DNA of 64,000 bases from Pyxicephalus adspersus. Its lineage: Eukaryota > Chordata > Amphibia > Anura > Pyxicephalidae. The stretch lies in NCBI RefSeq assembly GCF_032062135.1, contig NC_092859.1, forward strand, positions 113,644,577 through 113,708,576. Reading direction: 5' to 3'. Positions 1 to 12,718 of the stretch are shown piece by piece (position 1 is the stretch's first letter; each line of letters starts with the position of its first letter). The notes under the pieces are model-generated. The model searched no databases and was not told the origin of the DNA. It was given only the letters and a program-made list of their open reading frames with translations. The translations under genes and the position numbers were made by a program.

Positions 1-239
1 GTACCCATACACCCACCAGGATCTCTGATCTTTCCATCATCAGAGATCAGACCCTGGGACAATAATATTTCAAACACTATGCAGAGCAGAATTTTTTCTG
101 AGTAATTAGCAGCATATAATAGTAGCAACTATCCTGAAAGTTTTACAATCCACTGCACTGATGTTCTGCAGTCTGTTGAGGTTAACAAATTACTGTTAAA
201 TGGGTGCAATATATTTTAATTATAAAATATTTCTGGTAT

Positions 240-700
240 AGCAGACCTAAACTAAAATTTTTACTTTACATAAAGGGCTGAAAAACCTTTTTATATGAAG
301 TAAAAAATATTCTTTTTTTGTACCGCAACACTTTAAAAAAAAAAAAGTTAAGCCCCTCCCATTCACGGTCAGGACTGAATGGCAGCACAAAGCCTTCCGG
401 GACACTACTGTCTTTTTTCCTACATTGAGTCAAAAGAGATGCCAATCTCATACATGGGCAGTGCGATTGACACTGTGTTTTTCGCCTTAGCAGCAGGCTA
501 CGTCACAAGATCTTGTGCCCAGTAGTTCCTCTACGGCCGGACGAAGGAGAATTCCAGGACAGTACATGACTCGGTTGAGGACATTTCCAGCCACGAGGGA
601 TTCTTTTTAATTTTTATTTTAGTTCCGCTTTTATATGCTTGTTACACAGCCATACCTACACAGCCATAGGTCTTAAAATGGCAGAGCAGGGGCTGGCCAG
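240..700 (+). repeat. Dispersed repeat R1, copy 1
   Basis: Shares spaced anchors in the same order with 38340-38790: TTTTACTTTACATA (about 258), TACGTCAC (about 499), GAATTCCAGGACA (549-561), GAGGGAT (about 595) and TTAGTTCCGCTT (about 619). The intervening sequence is diverged. Higher CpG than surroundings. Transposon type unknown; boundaries approximate. Confidence 0.55.
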
Positions 701-1250
701 TTGCCATTTTGCACAGGCAGGGAGAGCGATTCCCACCCTCCCTCCCTCTTCTCATTGTTTGGTTTATAGCAGGGGTAGTTGGGGTTCTCAAAGAAGGGGG
801 GGGGGTAGGAGCTGATACTATTGGTGTGGACTATTGTGTGATACTATTGTGGAGGACCCATCTCAGGTGTGGGGACTCTCAAGGTGATGCTGGAGTAAAG
901 GTTGGAGTCAAATGTGAAGGGAGAGGGGTCCTGCAGGTAAAAGAGTAACGTCCCTGAGTCGGTGCTGTGCGGCTGGGAGCAAATGCAGTGGGCCCCTTCT
1001 GGAAATCTGGTGATGGTGGTTTAATACCTTTGGGGACCTGCAGCTTGGGACTGGTTGGTTGTGGGAGGTAAAAGGGGGGCAGTAAAAGGTTAAGGGGTGT
1101 TGGAAAGTTATCTGTTATGTTATATTATTTAATGTAAGTTATTGTTATGTTTAGATAAAGTCTATAAGTTTTGATAATAAAACAGCTGCTAAGGCCATTT
1201 AAATTCCTAACAGGTGGTGTGTTTATTGTGGGGGGTGGGGACCCCTCCAA
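700..1250 (+). repeat. G/T-rich unexplained segment, possibly a retroelement 3' end
   Basis: Strongly purine/G-rich on the + strand with GGGG runs, the phrase CTTTGGGGACCTGCAGC (1029-1045), and an AATAAAAC signal near 1177. A similar phrase, CCTTGGGGACCTACAAC, occurs in the G/T-rich segment at about 14349. The pair suggests a dispersed family; the type is not determined. Confidence 0.3.
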
Positions 1251-3116
1251 GCTACCTACCTCTTGTATATATGCTTTGCAAGGGGAACATTTACCTTTCT
1301 ATAGGAACATCTAATACTCATTTAGTAAATCAACTTCATTATGTTTTGTTAGCTGGGTACCGGTAACATAAAATATACATTTATGTGAACAATTAAGTAC
1401 ATTTCATGGAAATTGTTGACCTTTCCAACGTATTTACAGATAAACAAGATTTTCATTTAAGTAGTGCTTAAAGATAAAGGTGATATAATAGATGTAATGG
1501 TGTATTGTGATAATCTAAGTACACTCTTGGCTTCAGAAGTTGGTTTTCCCCTTTTAGCAGAAATTAATTCTTGTGGGCATTTTGGATAAGTGCCCAGAAG
1601 TTTGTTCTCAGCTTGGTGATACATTTTGACCACCTCTCCATGCAAGATTCCTAGATTTTGGGTTGTTTAGAGATTTACTTGAATTTACTGTCCTTTTTAT
1701 ATCCCACTTTCAATTAGCACAGGTCACGGGTGGAAAATACCACTTAGACATTAAAGATTCTGTAAGAACATCAACTGAATAGCTTATTTGGCTCTGGCAA
1801 TGAGTGTGCACATACCCGCACACATTAGGAAGTGTACACGCAGCTTCATGTGCCCCGGTGAGCACATGTATGAGTAAAGATCCATGTCTTTCCATGCACA
1901 GATGCATGTGAAGATGCACCATTTACCCCACTGCCACAATCTTCCAGGTAAAGGATAACACTTTAACAAACTGGACAAATGCTGAAGAATACAGTGTCAC
2001 TGGCCACTGAACTAGTGAGGCTGACTTAGGAGCAGGTGAGTCTTCTTCCAAACCTTCCAAAAATTACAGACCTAAATCTTCATGATCTTACTGAAGTGAC
2101 ATAATTGTGTGCATGTGGGCTCATATATAATATAATTAAATTTTAAATATAGACTGACCTTTTTTTTTTTTTCATTGTAAAAGCAGTTCTCTGTCAAAAA
2201 CCCCCTAAGGACTATTTCCTCTTGAGATTTTTGCCACGTAGAATATTTACCAAGTACAGACTGCTTGACTGCTCGTAAACCTGTCCTTTTCTGTTCTTAA
2301 GTTAGTAGCAGAAAAATACAATGATCCCAGAGATCTACTCACATAATGGACTTCTAGTTGCTGCATGCTTTGATTATCTCTTAAGTTGATGTATTGTACC
2401 ACCAGGGCCTTTTTAAATGTACGAAGAGCAAACTTTCATGGGTTGGCTGCCATCTCAATATTTATTCTATCAAACACACAAAAAAAAAGATTGCCAATAC
2501 TGAGACAAATAAAACAATACAGACGTAATGAAAGAACTAGCTTAAATACTGGGACTAGTTGTCCGACATGGCATTGTATCTCTCTCTCTCCCATGAGGCA
2601 GACAAAGGGCTAATCATTTATTCCATAACCTGGTTTACTTGTTTTTGTGACAAGTGTAACAACCCTCCTCGCTTTTTACCAGACCTCATATATCACTGAA
2701 CCATGAAAAAGCACTGCTGGTGTCTCTGTGTGATGATATACCATCACTCCTTTCTCTAAAAAAGGCAATGGAACACTTGTATGTATATAAAGCTGGGCTG
2801 TTGGGATCTGGATCTGAATGGTATGCATTCCAACAATGGACTTCTAGAACTGGGAATAGTCTCAGAATAGGCATCCAGAGCCACTGACCTGGAGCAGCTT
2901 ACTTCCTTTGCCCATATAGCTAAAGTGATCTTGTTTGCCATGAACTAAAAAGAGCAGTAAGCACTAATTATGATATTCAAGTATATAACTGCTACCTTAT
3001 CACAGTGAATTGTTATAATTTCTCTTTTACTTACTAATAACTAGTACACAAAGAATTCTGAAATCTTACATAAATGTAATAAATAGTAACAAAATATACC
3101 CATATTTGTGAAAATA
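1251..3116. other. Intergenic, nothing recognised
   Basis: AT-rich unique-looking sequence. Several open frames of 60-75 codons overlap on both strands, with no homology I can recognise and no splice context. Confidence 0.5.
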
Positions 3117-3542
3117 CAAGTAGTCCCCGGGATAGGGACTGTAGTTTTGTTCTTAAGTTGAATTTGTATGTAAGTCAGAACAGGTACAATATTTTAATAA
3201 ATGCAATTAGGACAGATGTTTGTCTCAACATATTATTAGGCAGCATGGTGTCAATTACTGTACAAAATCCTCACTGTGAGTTAATCACAAACAAAGCAAA
3301 GCAAAAAAAACTTTATGGAGACTAGACATTCATTAACTTCTGGAGCAAGCTGTGCTTTGATCTGCAAAAAGAAACAACTGCAGAGTTTGTCTTGGTCATT
3401 ACAGATCAGTAAAAGACTTCTTCTGCAAGTCATGCAAACTGCCCCCTCCCCTCATCAAGCCTGCACACAAACAAACAGGAAAGCCCTGTTCGTATCTAGG
3501 AGTCGTCTGTATGTCGGAGGTCCTTAACTCAAGGTCTACCTG
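3117..3542 (+). mobile_element. TA-flanked MITE, TcMar-Tigger/pogo-like, copy 1
   Basis: Begins CAAGTAGTCCCCGGG and ends in a diverged inverted copy (CTACCTG), with TA immediately outside on both sides (3115-3116, 3543-3544). It shares its interior, in opposite orientation, with 5293-5774, including a 'cagatgtttgtctcaacata' block. It has no coding capacity. Assignment to a Tigger/pogo-type family rests on the TA duplication and CAGGTAGTCCC-type end. Confidence 0.7.
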
Positions 3543-4057
3543 TAGATTTTAAACCTTACTGTCTTGTTAGCTGTCATATCATTTTGCTCATGGGTGTTTT
3601 TGAGAACATCAACTCTCATCCTGTAATGAAATATGGCATTCATGTCTTGGCTTCATTTATTCCCACATAAAAACATGGAGGCACTCAAGTGTCATGGCAT
3701 ACAAATCAAGAGATCTACTTGTATCAGAGACCCTTACTTTGGATTTGTCCAGGGCCCCATTTTGTCATAAACCATAAATGTGGAGTATGCATTGCAAAGT
3801 ACAAATTTGTTACCAGTGGTGGCATTAGGAGGCCACGCGCCATGTATTTCTGATATTACATCATACCATGTAACAAATGTTATGTACATATACATATCCT
3901 TGTACAATTCTGTAACGTGACATCTCAGAGCTACAATGAGAGTTTGTGCTGGAAGACTTTCTTCTTCCAAGCAATATATTTGTAGAGAGTATGTTGGTGC
4001 TGGAAGACTTCCCTTTCCCAGGCATTATGTTTGCAGAGGGAGCATATAGGTATATAA

Positions 4058-4262
4058 TGGGCCTGATTTATTAAAGCTCTCCAAGGCTGGAGAGAATACA
4101 CTTTAATCAGTAAAGCTGCTTGATCCAACAAACCTGGAATGGATTTCCTAAAAGTCATTTGCTATATATAGACCAGATCCATTCCAGGTTTTCTGGATCA
4201 CCCATCTTCACTGATGAAAGTGTATTCTCTCCAGCCTTAGAGAGCTTTAATAAATCAGGGTC
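4058..4262. mobile_element. Palindromic hairpin MITE, copy 1
   Basis: About 205 bp that is almost one long inverted repeat. GGCCTGATTTATTAAAGCTC at the left returns reverse-complemented at the right, and the arms continue through CTGGAGAGAATACACTTTMATCAGT and TCCATTCCAGG to a short loop near 4160. Four copies occur in this window. Target duplication is unclear. No coding capacity; apparent open frames here are chance. Confidence 0.7.
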
Positions 4263-5292
4263 AATGCCTTGTATGTAACCATGACTCTGGTCCTGCTTTG
4301 ATTGAAGCCTTATTGTGTATCTTTATTCAAGGCCACTATCACAATATATATTGTCCACGGGGCAAGTGGCTACCAGCCCAGTTTCCCCCCCTGCATAGCT
4401 TTTCACTCCAGAGTTGGCACGGTATAAGATTTGTCTTCGCTCCTAAGTCCCAAAGTTTTACTAACTTTGCACTGTTTCTATAGTGTACATAATATAACAC
4501 AGCAGTCAACTATTTAGGGGACAGACATACTTCAGACACTGGAGGAGAACCATCTATTTAAGTATCTTTTCACACAGTATGAAACATAGAAACACTCATG
4601 TGCTAGATTTTCTCAATAAGGACATTTCCTCTTTCCTTTACCAAACCATACCAAAGTTAATTTAAATTCTCTTTAATTGAAACACAGACAAAAAAATAAT
4701 GATACAGTGGGGAGAACTAAAGACAACTAATTTAGCTAATGCTCATTGGACATAAGCCTCACCCAAAAGTTAGTCCAAGTAACCAGCAACCAGAGCTTCA
4801 GCTGATCGTTGTTTATCAGTGCTGTCCAAATGTATCGTGTTCTGAGTTTATCTGTTACACCCTCATAATAGTTATGTAATACAGAAAAGACTATTGCATA
4901 CTCATACAGGAACACAGCCATACACAATCTCTGGGGGAATATCTAGCCAACGGACTGCCAACTGGACGGATCTACTTCAGATGATTTCACATATGGCAGA
5001 AGTAGTTTTTAAAGAGCAAAGGTAAACCCCTTATAATAAAACTAATGTTGCTGCTGGAAATAATACTGCATACTGTTGGATGTAGAATGCAAATCTCCAT
5101 CTTAAATGGAGTTGGTGAACAACTACATAAACACAGACAACCATGATCAGTCCAAGGGTAAACGTCCAACAGGTGCCATATTCTCCCTAAAAGAAGAAAT
5201 ATTTTCTTACATTAAAATGACGTCAATTAATATTTTATCATTTGGCAAAGCACAAATTCCTAAATTGTAAATGTTATATTGATTTACATATA

Positions 5293-5774
5293 CAAGAAGT
5301 CCCTGGCTTAAGAACATTTGACATACAGACGACTCCTAGATACGAATGGGGCTTCCCTGCTGGTTCCTGTGCAGGACGGAAGCCTGATGGGGGGAGGGGG
5401 CGGTCTGCAAGACTTGCAGAAGAAAACTTTAGCTGAACACAGCTGAGGTTGTGGGTGATCTTAAGGACTGAGCTCTTTCTGCTTTTCTCTCTTTAATGAC
5501 CAAGACAAATTCTGTTTGAATATCAAAGCACAGCTTGCTTCAGAGCATAATGATTATCTAGGCTTCATAAGGTTTTTTCTTTGCTTTGTTAGTGGTTAGC
5601 TCACAGTGAGGATTTTATACAGTAACTGACACCATGCTGCCTAATAATATGTTGAGACAAACATCTGTCCTAATTGCATTTATTAAAATATTGTACCTGT
5701 TCCAACTTACAAACAAATTAAACTTAAGAACAAACCTACAATCCCTATTTTGTATGTAACCCAGGGACTACCTG
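5293..5774 (-). mobile_element. TA-flanked MITE, same family as 3117-3542, copy 2 in opposite orientation
   Basis: Ends are CAAGAAGTCCCTGG and CCAGGGACTACCTG, an inverted pair of about 14 bp, with TA outside at 5291-5292 and 5775-5776. The interior is the reverse complement of copy 1 over several hundred bases, with an indel making it 482 bp against 426 bp. The two copies form a 2.2-kb-spaced inverted pair. Confidence 0.72.
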
Positions 5775-5776
5775 TA

Positions 5777-8001
5777 TATGTAATGCAACTGGCATATTGG
5801 ACATTCCTAATGCAGTGGTTATCTTGTAGATTTGCAAGTCTATTTGGTAAAGGAGTGTAATTATTGTGCTGTTGGTTTTTAAATTTGCCACACACAAGAT
5901 CCAATACCATGCTTCCTCCATGGAACTAACTACTGTTGCAAAAACAGGCATCATCTGATCTGATTAAAGCAGAATCAAAGCCAATCATTAAAATCTTCGA
6001 TATCATGTAAAGGTCAGGCCCAGAAAGCTGCTGTATATATGTATTTTTCCAGCACAGTTCGCTACATACACAGGCCAGAGTTATGATGCACCTTGTAGCA
6101 ATGCTTCCATGACAGCCTAGGCTCAAAGGCTAAATGTTGTTGGTTGTTCTTCAACCCAAATCAGGAGCTGTGGATGTTGCTGAAAAGTGTAGTGAAAGCT
6201 ACATTCATTTTTTTTAAATTTATTTTATTTTTAGGTTTACCTGTAATTAACTACTTGTAAGCCTCTGGAGCTTTTATCAGAACAAAACCTAATATTTTTT
6301 CTCAATGACTTTCCAATTGCTCCCCTGTGTTACTACAATGTTACATGTGATTCAAGAAGAGAATAGAAACAGCCAAACCATCTTGCAGTCATGTTCCACT
6401 GCTGTCACATCTGTAAACCATTCAGAAGCAACGACATAAAGCCATTCCTGGATAATTAGGTTTCATCATACTTTTTATGGGACATGAATTTAAGGGAAAT
6501 TTCCCCAATAAGACCGATGGCATTTAAAATTACTAAAAAGGCTAAGACTGGGGTTATATTTTTCACTAAGCCACAAAGGCCATGGCTTGGGTGCCATTAT
6601 TTCCAGAAGCTGCACATAGCTGCCTAGGCTACATTTATGCTGACTACTGGTAATTATAGGCTCGCTAAGCCTACCTGCAAATTCTTTACAGCTGCCCACT
6701 AAGAGATCTTCCCTGTCTCCAACTACTTCTGTCCTCACAATCCTTCTAAAAGCTCAGCTGCATGGGGGAGGAAATATGCCAATTATGTCTCTAGGGATGT
6801 TGCTGGCTGTGTCAGTTTGGTATTAATTGTGTTTCTGTGGACAGGTTCACCTATTATAAACAACAGAGAAGTTATTTCTTATGTTTTTCTTTTTTGTATT
6901 AATTTGTGCCTTTTTGTCCTATTTTGGCAACTCTTTTTTGCACTACATTACTACACACATGAATATTTCCTAATGTTTTTGTAGAACAGTGCATATGTCT
7001 TGCATGTGTGCAAATTTTGGGGGGCATAAGGTAGTTGGCCTAGGGCTAAGTATAAATCTGGCCCTGGTTTTGGCTTTAGATATCCTTCAAGTCCCCGTGA
7101 AAGGTTTAGGGCAGACATTTCCAGATAAGACCACTTCTCCACAAATTCTACAGCTATTTCCTTTATTGCATTTGGTTTGAGGCTAAACATTGCAGTCAAA
7201 TCCTTAGTGTGCCTAAACACCATCCACCCACAAATGTTTTTTTTTTTAGTTTTAAGTAAGTGTAATCTCTAAATAAAACAGGTATGAAAACAGAAGTATG
7301 AGGAACAAAGCGTGTCTCCTGCCATTTAAGCATGGGAAATCTGCAATGATGTAGGTCGTGACAGCATTTTTGCTACCCACAAGCAATGTGTGCGGTGACC
7401 TTTCCCAGTCATTGGTCACAGAAAAACTTTGGACTCAGCAAGATAAATGTTTCGTAAAAAAGCTGAATTGGTAATGCAAAAATGAACTATATTGACCCTA
7501 AATTACTAAAGAAAGTGAGCCTGTGCACTTTGCAATAGGAATTTTCACTTAGTTTAGTAAATGTGGTAAAAAATAATTTCAGGAATACAGATTTTCATGC
7601 AGAAATAAAGTAATATTGATATAAATAATAAAAAAAGCTTCCTCATTTTCCTTCCCTATTTTAAAACTGAATCACTCCATTTCTCTATCCTCCTCCCCTT
7701 TTAGGCTAAAAAACAAGCTCCTAAATTATTCAATTTTTATATTTTAAAGAGCGAAAATAAAGAAGTAGTTATGGAAAAAGAATTGTTGGTTTGTATTTGT
7801 ATTTGCCTACATATTTATAGCTCCCAACTGATGGAGGTTGGGAAAAGAGACATACAGATTACAGCCCCTGCTACACCCCTATTTTGCAGATCATGAAAAA
7901 TATTAATGCAAAAGTGATAATGATAATAAATGAAAATGTAAATAACACATTTTTAGAGGTGTATATTTCAACCCAAAAAGAGACTGAGGAGCAGAAATAA
8001 T
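5777..8001. other. Intergenic, nothing recognised
   Basis: No gene, repeat boundary or regulatory cluster identified. Short open frames on both strands look random. The 512 bp between 3545 and 4057 and the kilobase at 4263-5292 are similar, apart from a lone TGACGTCA at 5218. Confidence 0.5.
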
Positions 8002-8210
8002 GGCCCTGATTTATTAAAGTTCTCCAGGGCTGGAGAGGATACACTTTTATCAGTAAAGCTGGGTGATCCAGCAAACCTGGAATGCATCTGGTCCAGGATT
8101 CAGAACATTTGCTAGCAAACATATCCATTCCAGGTTTGCTGGATCACCGTGCTTTACTGATAAAAAGTGTATCCTCTCCAGCCGTGCAGAGCTCTAATAA
8201 ATCAGGCCCC
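8002..8210. mobile_element. Palindromic hairpin MITE, copy 2
   Basis: Same family as 4058-4262: GGCCCTGATTTATTAAAG start, GGTGATCCAGCAAACCTGG in one arm and its complement in the other, ending ATAAATCAGGCCCC. Arms are about 95 bp, loop near 8105-8115. Confidence 0.7.
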
Positions 8211-10728
8211 ATGACAGGAGTTTGGTTCTAAAGTAGGGAAAGACCCTCCAATTAGGGTACAGTTGGAAGTTATGATCATTACATTGCCACTTGTTTTGCT
8301 GCAGGTAAAATAGACTCTATTGAGTGTTAGCTGGTGCCTTGGAACAAGTGAAGGGGTGTTACTGCTGTGAATGCCCTTCCATATTTTACATACTGGTGAC
8401 TTGCATCACATAACAGACTTTACAGATGCTCCGTTGAATTTTTGTTGCCACATATTCCAAAAACCCCCTTTCATAATGTTGAGTTTTATAAATTTGCTCC
8501 CACAACAAGCTATCCAATGGATAGGAATTTTTTTATCTCTGCGTTTCCTCTTGTGGTTTCTCCTTCTATCATTGTTTTCCCACAGCCCACATGTTGGTGT
8601 CCTCTTTCTCTGGGACCTTGTTTATTTTGCCTCTTGGGCTCTGATCACAGCTGGGGACATCTGTATCTCACCCCCTCATACTAACACATTCCACAGAATC
8701 ACACTGATACTAACTCCTTACAGCCCATGGGGCTTCCCAGTTAGTAAAGCTTGTAAACGGCCCTGCACGATATCAGCTACATGTCATAAATAACCATGCC
8801 AAAAATTCAACATATGGAAAATTAGCAACGCATTCACAAAAGCCTATGCTAAGAACATATTCAACAAGCTGTTCTGCCTTAATTACTCTATAGGTTTAAT
8901 ATATATTGTTAGTTATAATATACTTACCTGTATTTTACATATTTTACTGTGACAGTTTATTATAGCATTTTACTATGAATAGTAATATGCTATAATAGCA
9001 TATGTGAAAATACCATATCCCATGTTGCCAGTCTGTATTATTTTGTTCATTCCTTGCTGCAGGGTACATCTAAAACCCATCTGTAATGTTTGAATGGATA
9101 AATATTTTTGGAATGATCAGCTATATACCTAATAGGAATGGAGATGTTATGAAAAATACATAACTAAACAGGTTTGCATACAGAGAGATAAACTCCATGC
9201 ATTTTAGTTAATAATTAAGGTTGCTGTCTTTCCAATATCTGCTCAAAATGGTTGCATAGGACCATGAGGAAATAAAAAAAAGCTTGATTCAGTCATCACT
9301 ACCTAATAAGCTATTGATCTTGAACAAACATTTAGAAAGTGAGATCACTTGGCTGGACTTGCTAGGATACAAATCTAGGACCAGGTTGATGGCTCCTAAC
9401 CTTAATCTTTCAAATCAAAGTTTGTAATAGCAGCTTCCACATAGTTGTTCTCATTTATTCACTTTTGTTTTCATATTTTTGTTGCACTCTAATTGTCTGG
9501 TTTGTTTAAATAAATATTTCAGTTTACTTACAAAAATGCATTGTACATGGAGAAAATAACTGCAATGGAAAGTTGCATAAAAACCTACAGAACCCTCTAA
9601 AATTGAGTCATACAAAGAAAAGCAATGAAACTGGAGCTGCAGTTTAAACAGTATGTTTCAGTAAAATGAGCCACATAAAATATGTGTTTGATGTATGGAT
9701 GTGTCAGGTATTAAGTGATTGTGGCCCCTAGTAAGAGATCCTTTGAACACCTTTACAAGTTGACTTCATTGGCTGATGAGCTGTGAAAATCAAATCCTGC
9801 AAAGCAGATCACAGAAGCCAGTGGAATAGATATAAGTTTCAAGTCTGTAGTTTGGCCAGCTACTTGTAATATGAAATTCTTCCCAAATGTCACACTACTA
9901 AAAACCAAAGCTTTACAGTACATAAGACATAACAGAGTGAGTCACTACAAGCTACAAAGCCCAGCATGGAGAGAACGTTTTCTATATCATTGCGTCCCTT
10001 AATCATAGAATAGAACCAACTGATTTATCTGTAGACCTAAACGTCAGCAGTTTGACAGCAGTAAAATTAACTTATTGATTTTTCATAGATTTCACTGACC
10101 GTCTGATAAGTAATAATGTTTATTTTTTTGAACTTCCAATATAGAAGGTATAGAAGCAAGACCATATATGATTGACACCAGGCCCATAATAAATTTATTA
10201 ACATGTGAAACAAATTTAGGTAACTATTGTTTTATTTGGTAAACACATAAAACATTGTTTCGGTTAGGAAATAGGAAAAAGGTTTACATACCAATGGATT
10301 CTTCAGATTAGCAGAGCCATATTCGAAGACATGATACCCCATCTTCTAAATATGGCTATTTTATAGTGGGCATAAAATGTATGTAATTTTTAATTAAAAA
10401 AAACATATTTGCTTCACTTTGGTGTGGTAAATAATCCACCTAAAGTGTTTTTTTATCAATTCAATAAATGTGAACAAAAATATATCAATCCAGCCAGAAA
10501 TCCAGTGCAATCTGCCTATGACGCACTAAAATATCAAGCACTTTAGGTCAAAAAGAGGAAAAATTTCACTATCTATTGAACGGGGTTGATAGTGCCTAAC
10601 CACTGTAACATGAGGGTAGCTTTAGACCTGCTGTGGGTTTAAGCGATCCCATGCAGCTCCCAGAGGCTGGCTCAGTCAATTGCAGTGCTGATTCCTAAAG
10701 AACCAGCTCAAACAACGAGCGTCTAAAG
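8211..10728. other. Intergenic, nothing recognised
   Basis: Includes a 140-codon open frame at 8371-8793 with a hydrophobic, Phe/Leu/His-rich translation typical of pyrimidine-rich noncoding DNA, and a small AT-rich palindrome near 8962-8998 (TATAGCAT / ATGCTATA). No supported function. Confidence 0.5.
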
Positions 10729-11135
10729 CAAAGGTCAGCAAACTCCGGCCTTTAGGCCAGAAATGGCCTAGCCGGTAGTTTGTTCCGGCCTAACGTTCCC
10801 TGGCCGATCCGGCCTAATCCCGGCCGGCAACCTGTGACGGAGCCTGAACAAACTACTGGAGCCACCGGAGCTCTGGAGCCGCATTTGGGCCCTTGAGTCT
10901 CTGTGTTGTGGCTCCCATTCTATTTACCGCGGCCGGCGTTAACACCTCCGCCACCAGGGTAAATAGGGAACATTCCCTCTCCTCTGTATGAATTATGGAA
11001 GAGAGAGATTTCCCTTCAAAGGGTGTTCCTGGTGGGGCAGAGCTATTAGGGCAGGATTTGAGAGAGAGTCCAGACTAGTGTGCTCCTGCCTACCCCTGAA
11101 ATGGCCTGGTGGCCAAAAAAGTTTGCTGACCCCTG
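10729..11135. mobile_element. hAT-superfamily MITE with perfect 8-bp target duplication
   Basis: Terminal repeats are CAAAGGTCAGCAAACT at the left and the complement of CAGGGGTCAGCAAACT at the right, the classic hAT end. GTCTAAAG lies immediately outside both ends (10721-10728 and 11136-11143), an exact 8-bp duplication as hAT elements make. The 407-bp interior is markedly richer in G+C and CpG than its surroundings (GGCCGG-type runs). No transposase. Confidence 0.92.
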
Positions 11136-11143
11136 GTCTAAAG

Positions 11144-12475
11144 CTTCTAAAGGCTCTTAAAGAAGCGGCATCTACAGAAAAGGTTTTTAAAGAGCCAGTG
11201 TCTACAGATTCTAAAAGCATTGGTGGTAAGGACATTTAAGTTTCCTTACAGGGAAGTGTTTTGTTTGGAATTTTTTAGATAGTTTAGGCAGTTCTACTTT
11301 CTTGCATTAAGCTAGATATTCTCACCAAATCATAGAGTTTATGATCTAACAAATATTTCATTTTTTCTGAAGCATGTCTATGCTTTGCTAAGACGGCTAT
11401 GTGAAGCGCTCCAGTACTAATATATAAACATTCTGCAGAGATTGCAAATGTGTAAATGCTAAAGCATAGAATTTTTTTTAAGATTACAGTCATCAGCTGT
11501 GATGTTGCATTGTATGGCTCATTTTAATTAGTTTTTGGAATTTAATAAAAATAAAGAAAATTTTGTTATTCAAAATGTGTTGTTCAGAAGAACAATACAT
11601 ACTAATGTTTCTTAATAAATAATTGAAGTTACCAGGTGGCAAGGGTCAACACTGGACTTTTTGTTATTCAGAAAATGGTGTTCAGGGTCAAATTACACAC
11701 ACAGCTAAATGCTGCAACTCTGCTTTTACTTATTTTAGGAATGCTTTGTATTTATTAAACTGAATGTCACACAGGCACTTTATACTATATTTTAATCAAA
11801 AAATAATTTCACATAAACAGTATTAGCTAAAATAATCAGTTCATAAGCTCATAAAGGGTATTGGTGTAGCAAACAAAAAGGCTGAAATCAGGCTTGTTTA
11901 AATGAAGCGGATTTACTCCATAGACCAGGCTGGTTTTCTGCTGCTACCCGCAGTCTATGTTGTCCCTGAGTACATACAGAACCTTGGTGCCAATGGAAAT
12001 GCCATAGCATGCAGCAAGTGTTGAGAGGAAGTGCAGATTATGTGAATAATAATACAGGCTATGGTACAGAAACAAACCTGGTGCAGACCAGCACATTGGC
12101 CAAGAACTGGCACACATCAGAAAACTACTACTGTACTAAGTATGGGCCAGTGATGACACACATTTCTTTTTATCACCATAGTTTAGAATTCAATACAAAT
12201 TTGATGCCGAACCTGCTAGGAGCAAATCAGAAGGTCAAATGCAGGTCACATGGATCTCTCAATAAAGTCTTAATAATCTCAGAAGTGTCTCAATGTGCCC
12301 CTAATACTGGCACTTTTTTTTCTTTGTTTTTTTTTAAGAAATTTTATTTAAGTTAAACAGTGAAAACAAAATTAACATACAATTCCAAGCATAACAAGAA
12401 AAATGAGCACAACAATAATGATTATTAAGAACGATTAAAGATCACTTTCGCTTGCTAATTAGGAAAAAACTGGAT
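11144..12475. other. Intergenic, nothing firm
   Basis: A T-run followed by AAGAAATTTTATTTAAG at 12324-12350 may be the poly(A)/AATAAA end of a minus-strand retroelement. A 115-codon frame at 12009-12356 has no recognisable similarity. Confidence 0.4.
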
Positions 12476-12662
12476 ACCAGGGGTTTACTCCATATCTATG
12501 GGATGGTCATTTTCCATTACTCAATACTGGCACTTTTTTAAATAAATATATATATATATATATATATATAACCAGGGGTTTACTCCATATCTATGGGATG
12601 GTCATTTTCCATTACTCAATACTGGCACTTTTTTAAATAAATATATATATATATATACATAT

Positions 12663-12665
<3 letters not shown>
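12476..12665 (+). repeat. Tandem duplication, 95-bp period
   Basis: The block beginning ACCAGGGGTTTACTCCATAT occurs at 12476 and again at 12571, each ending in ACTTTTTTAAATAAATATAT and a (TA)n run. The two copies are almost identical, so the duplication is recent or an assembly product. Confidence 0.85.

Positions 12666-12717
<52 letters not shown>
12641..12717. repeat. Compound (TA)n(CA)n microsatellite
   Basis: A run of TA dinucleotides followed by two long CA runs separated by ATA. Such compound tracts are highly length-variable. A minus-strand open frame over it is an artefact of the repeat. Confidence 0.95.

Positions 12718-12718
<1 letters not shown>

Noticed and set aside
5218..5225. 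Perfect CRE palindrome TGACGTCA
   Set aside because: It stands alone in AT-rich DNA with no other promoter features, close to a MITE. One chance occurrence in 64 kb is expected.
8371..8793. 140-codon open frame on the + strand, the longest without Ns outside cdhr5 and the mariner element
   Set aside because: The translation is Phe/Leu/His-rich with no domain or homology I recognise, overlaps another long frame in a second register, and has no promoter or splice context. It is consistent with a pyrimidine-rich stretch lacking stops.
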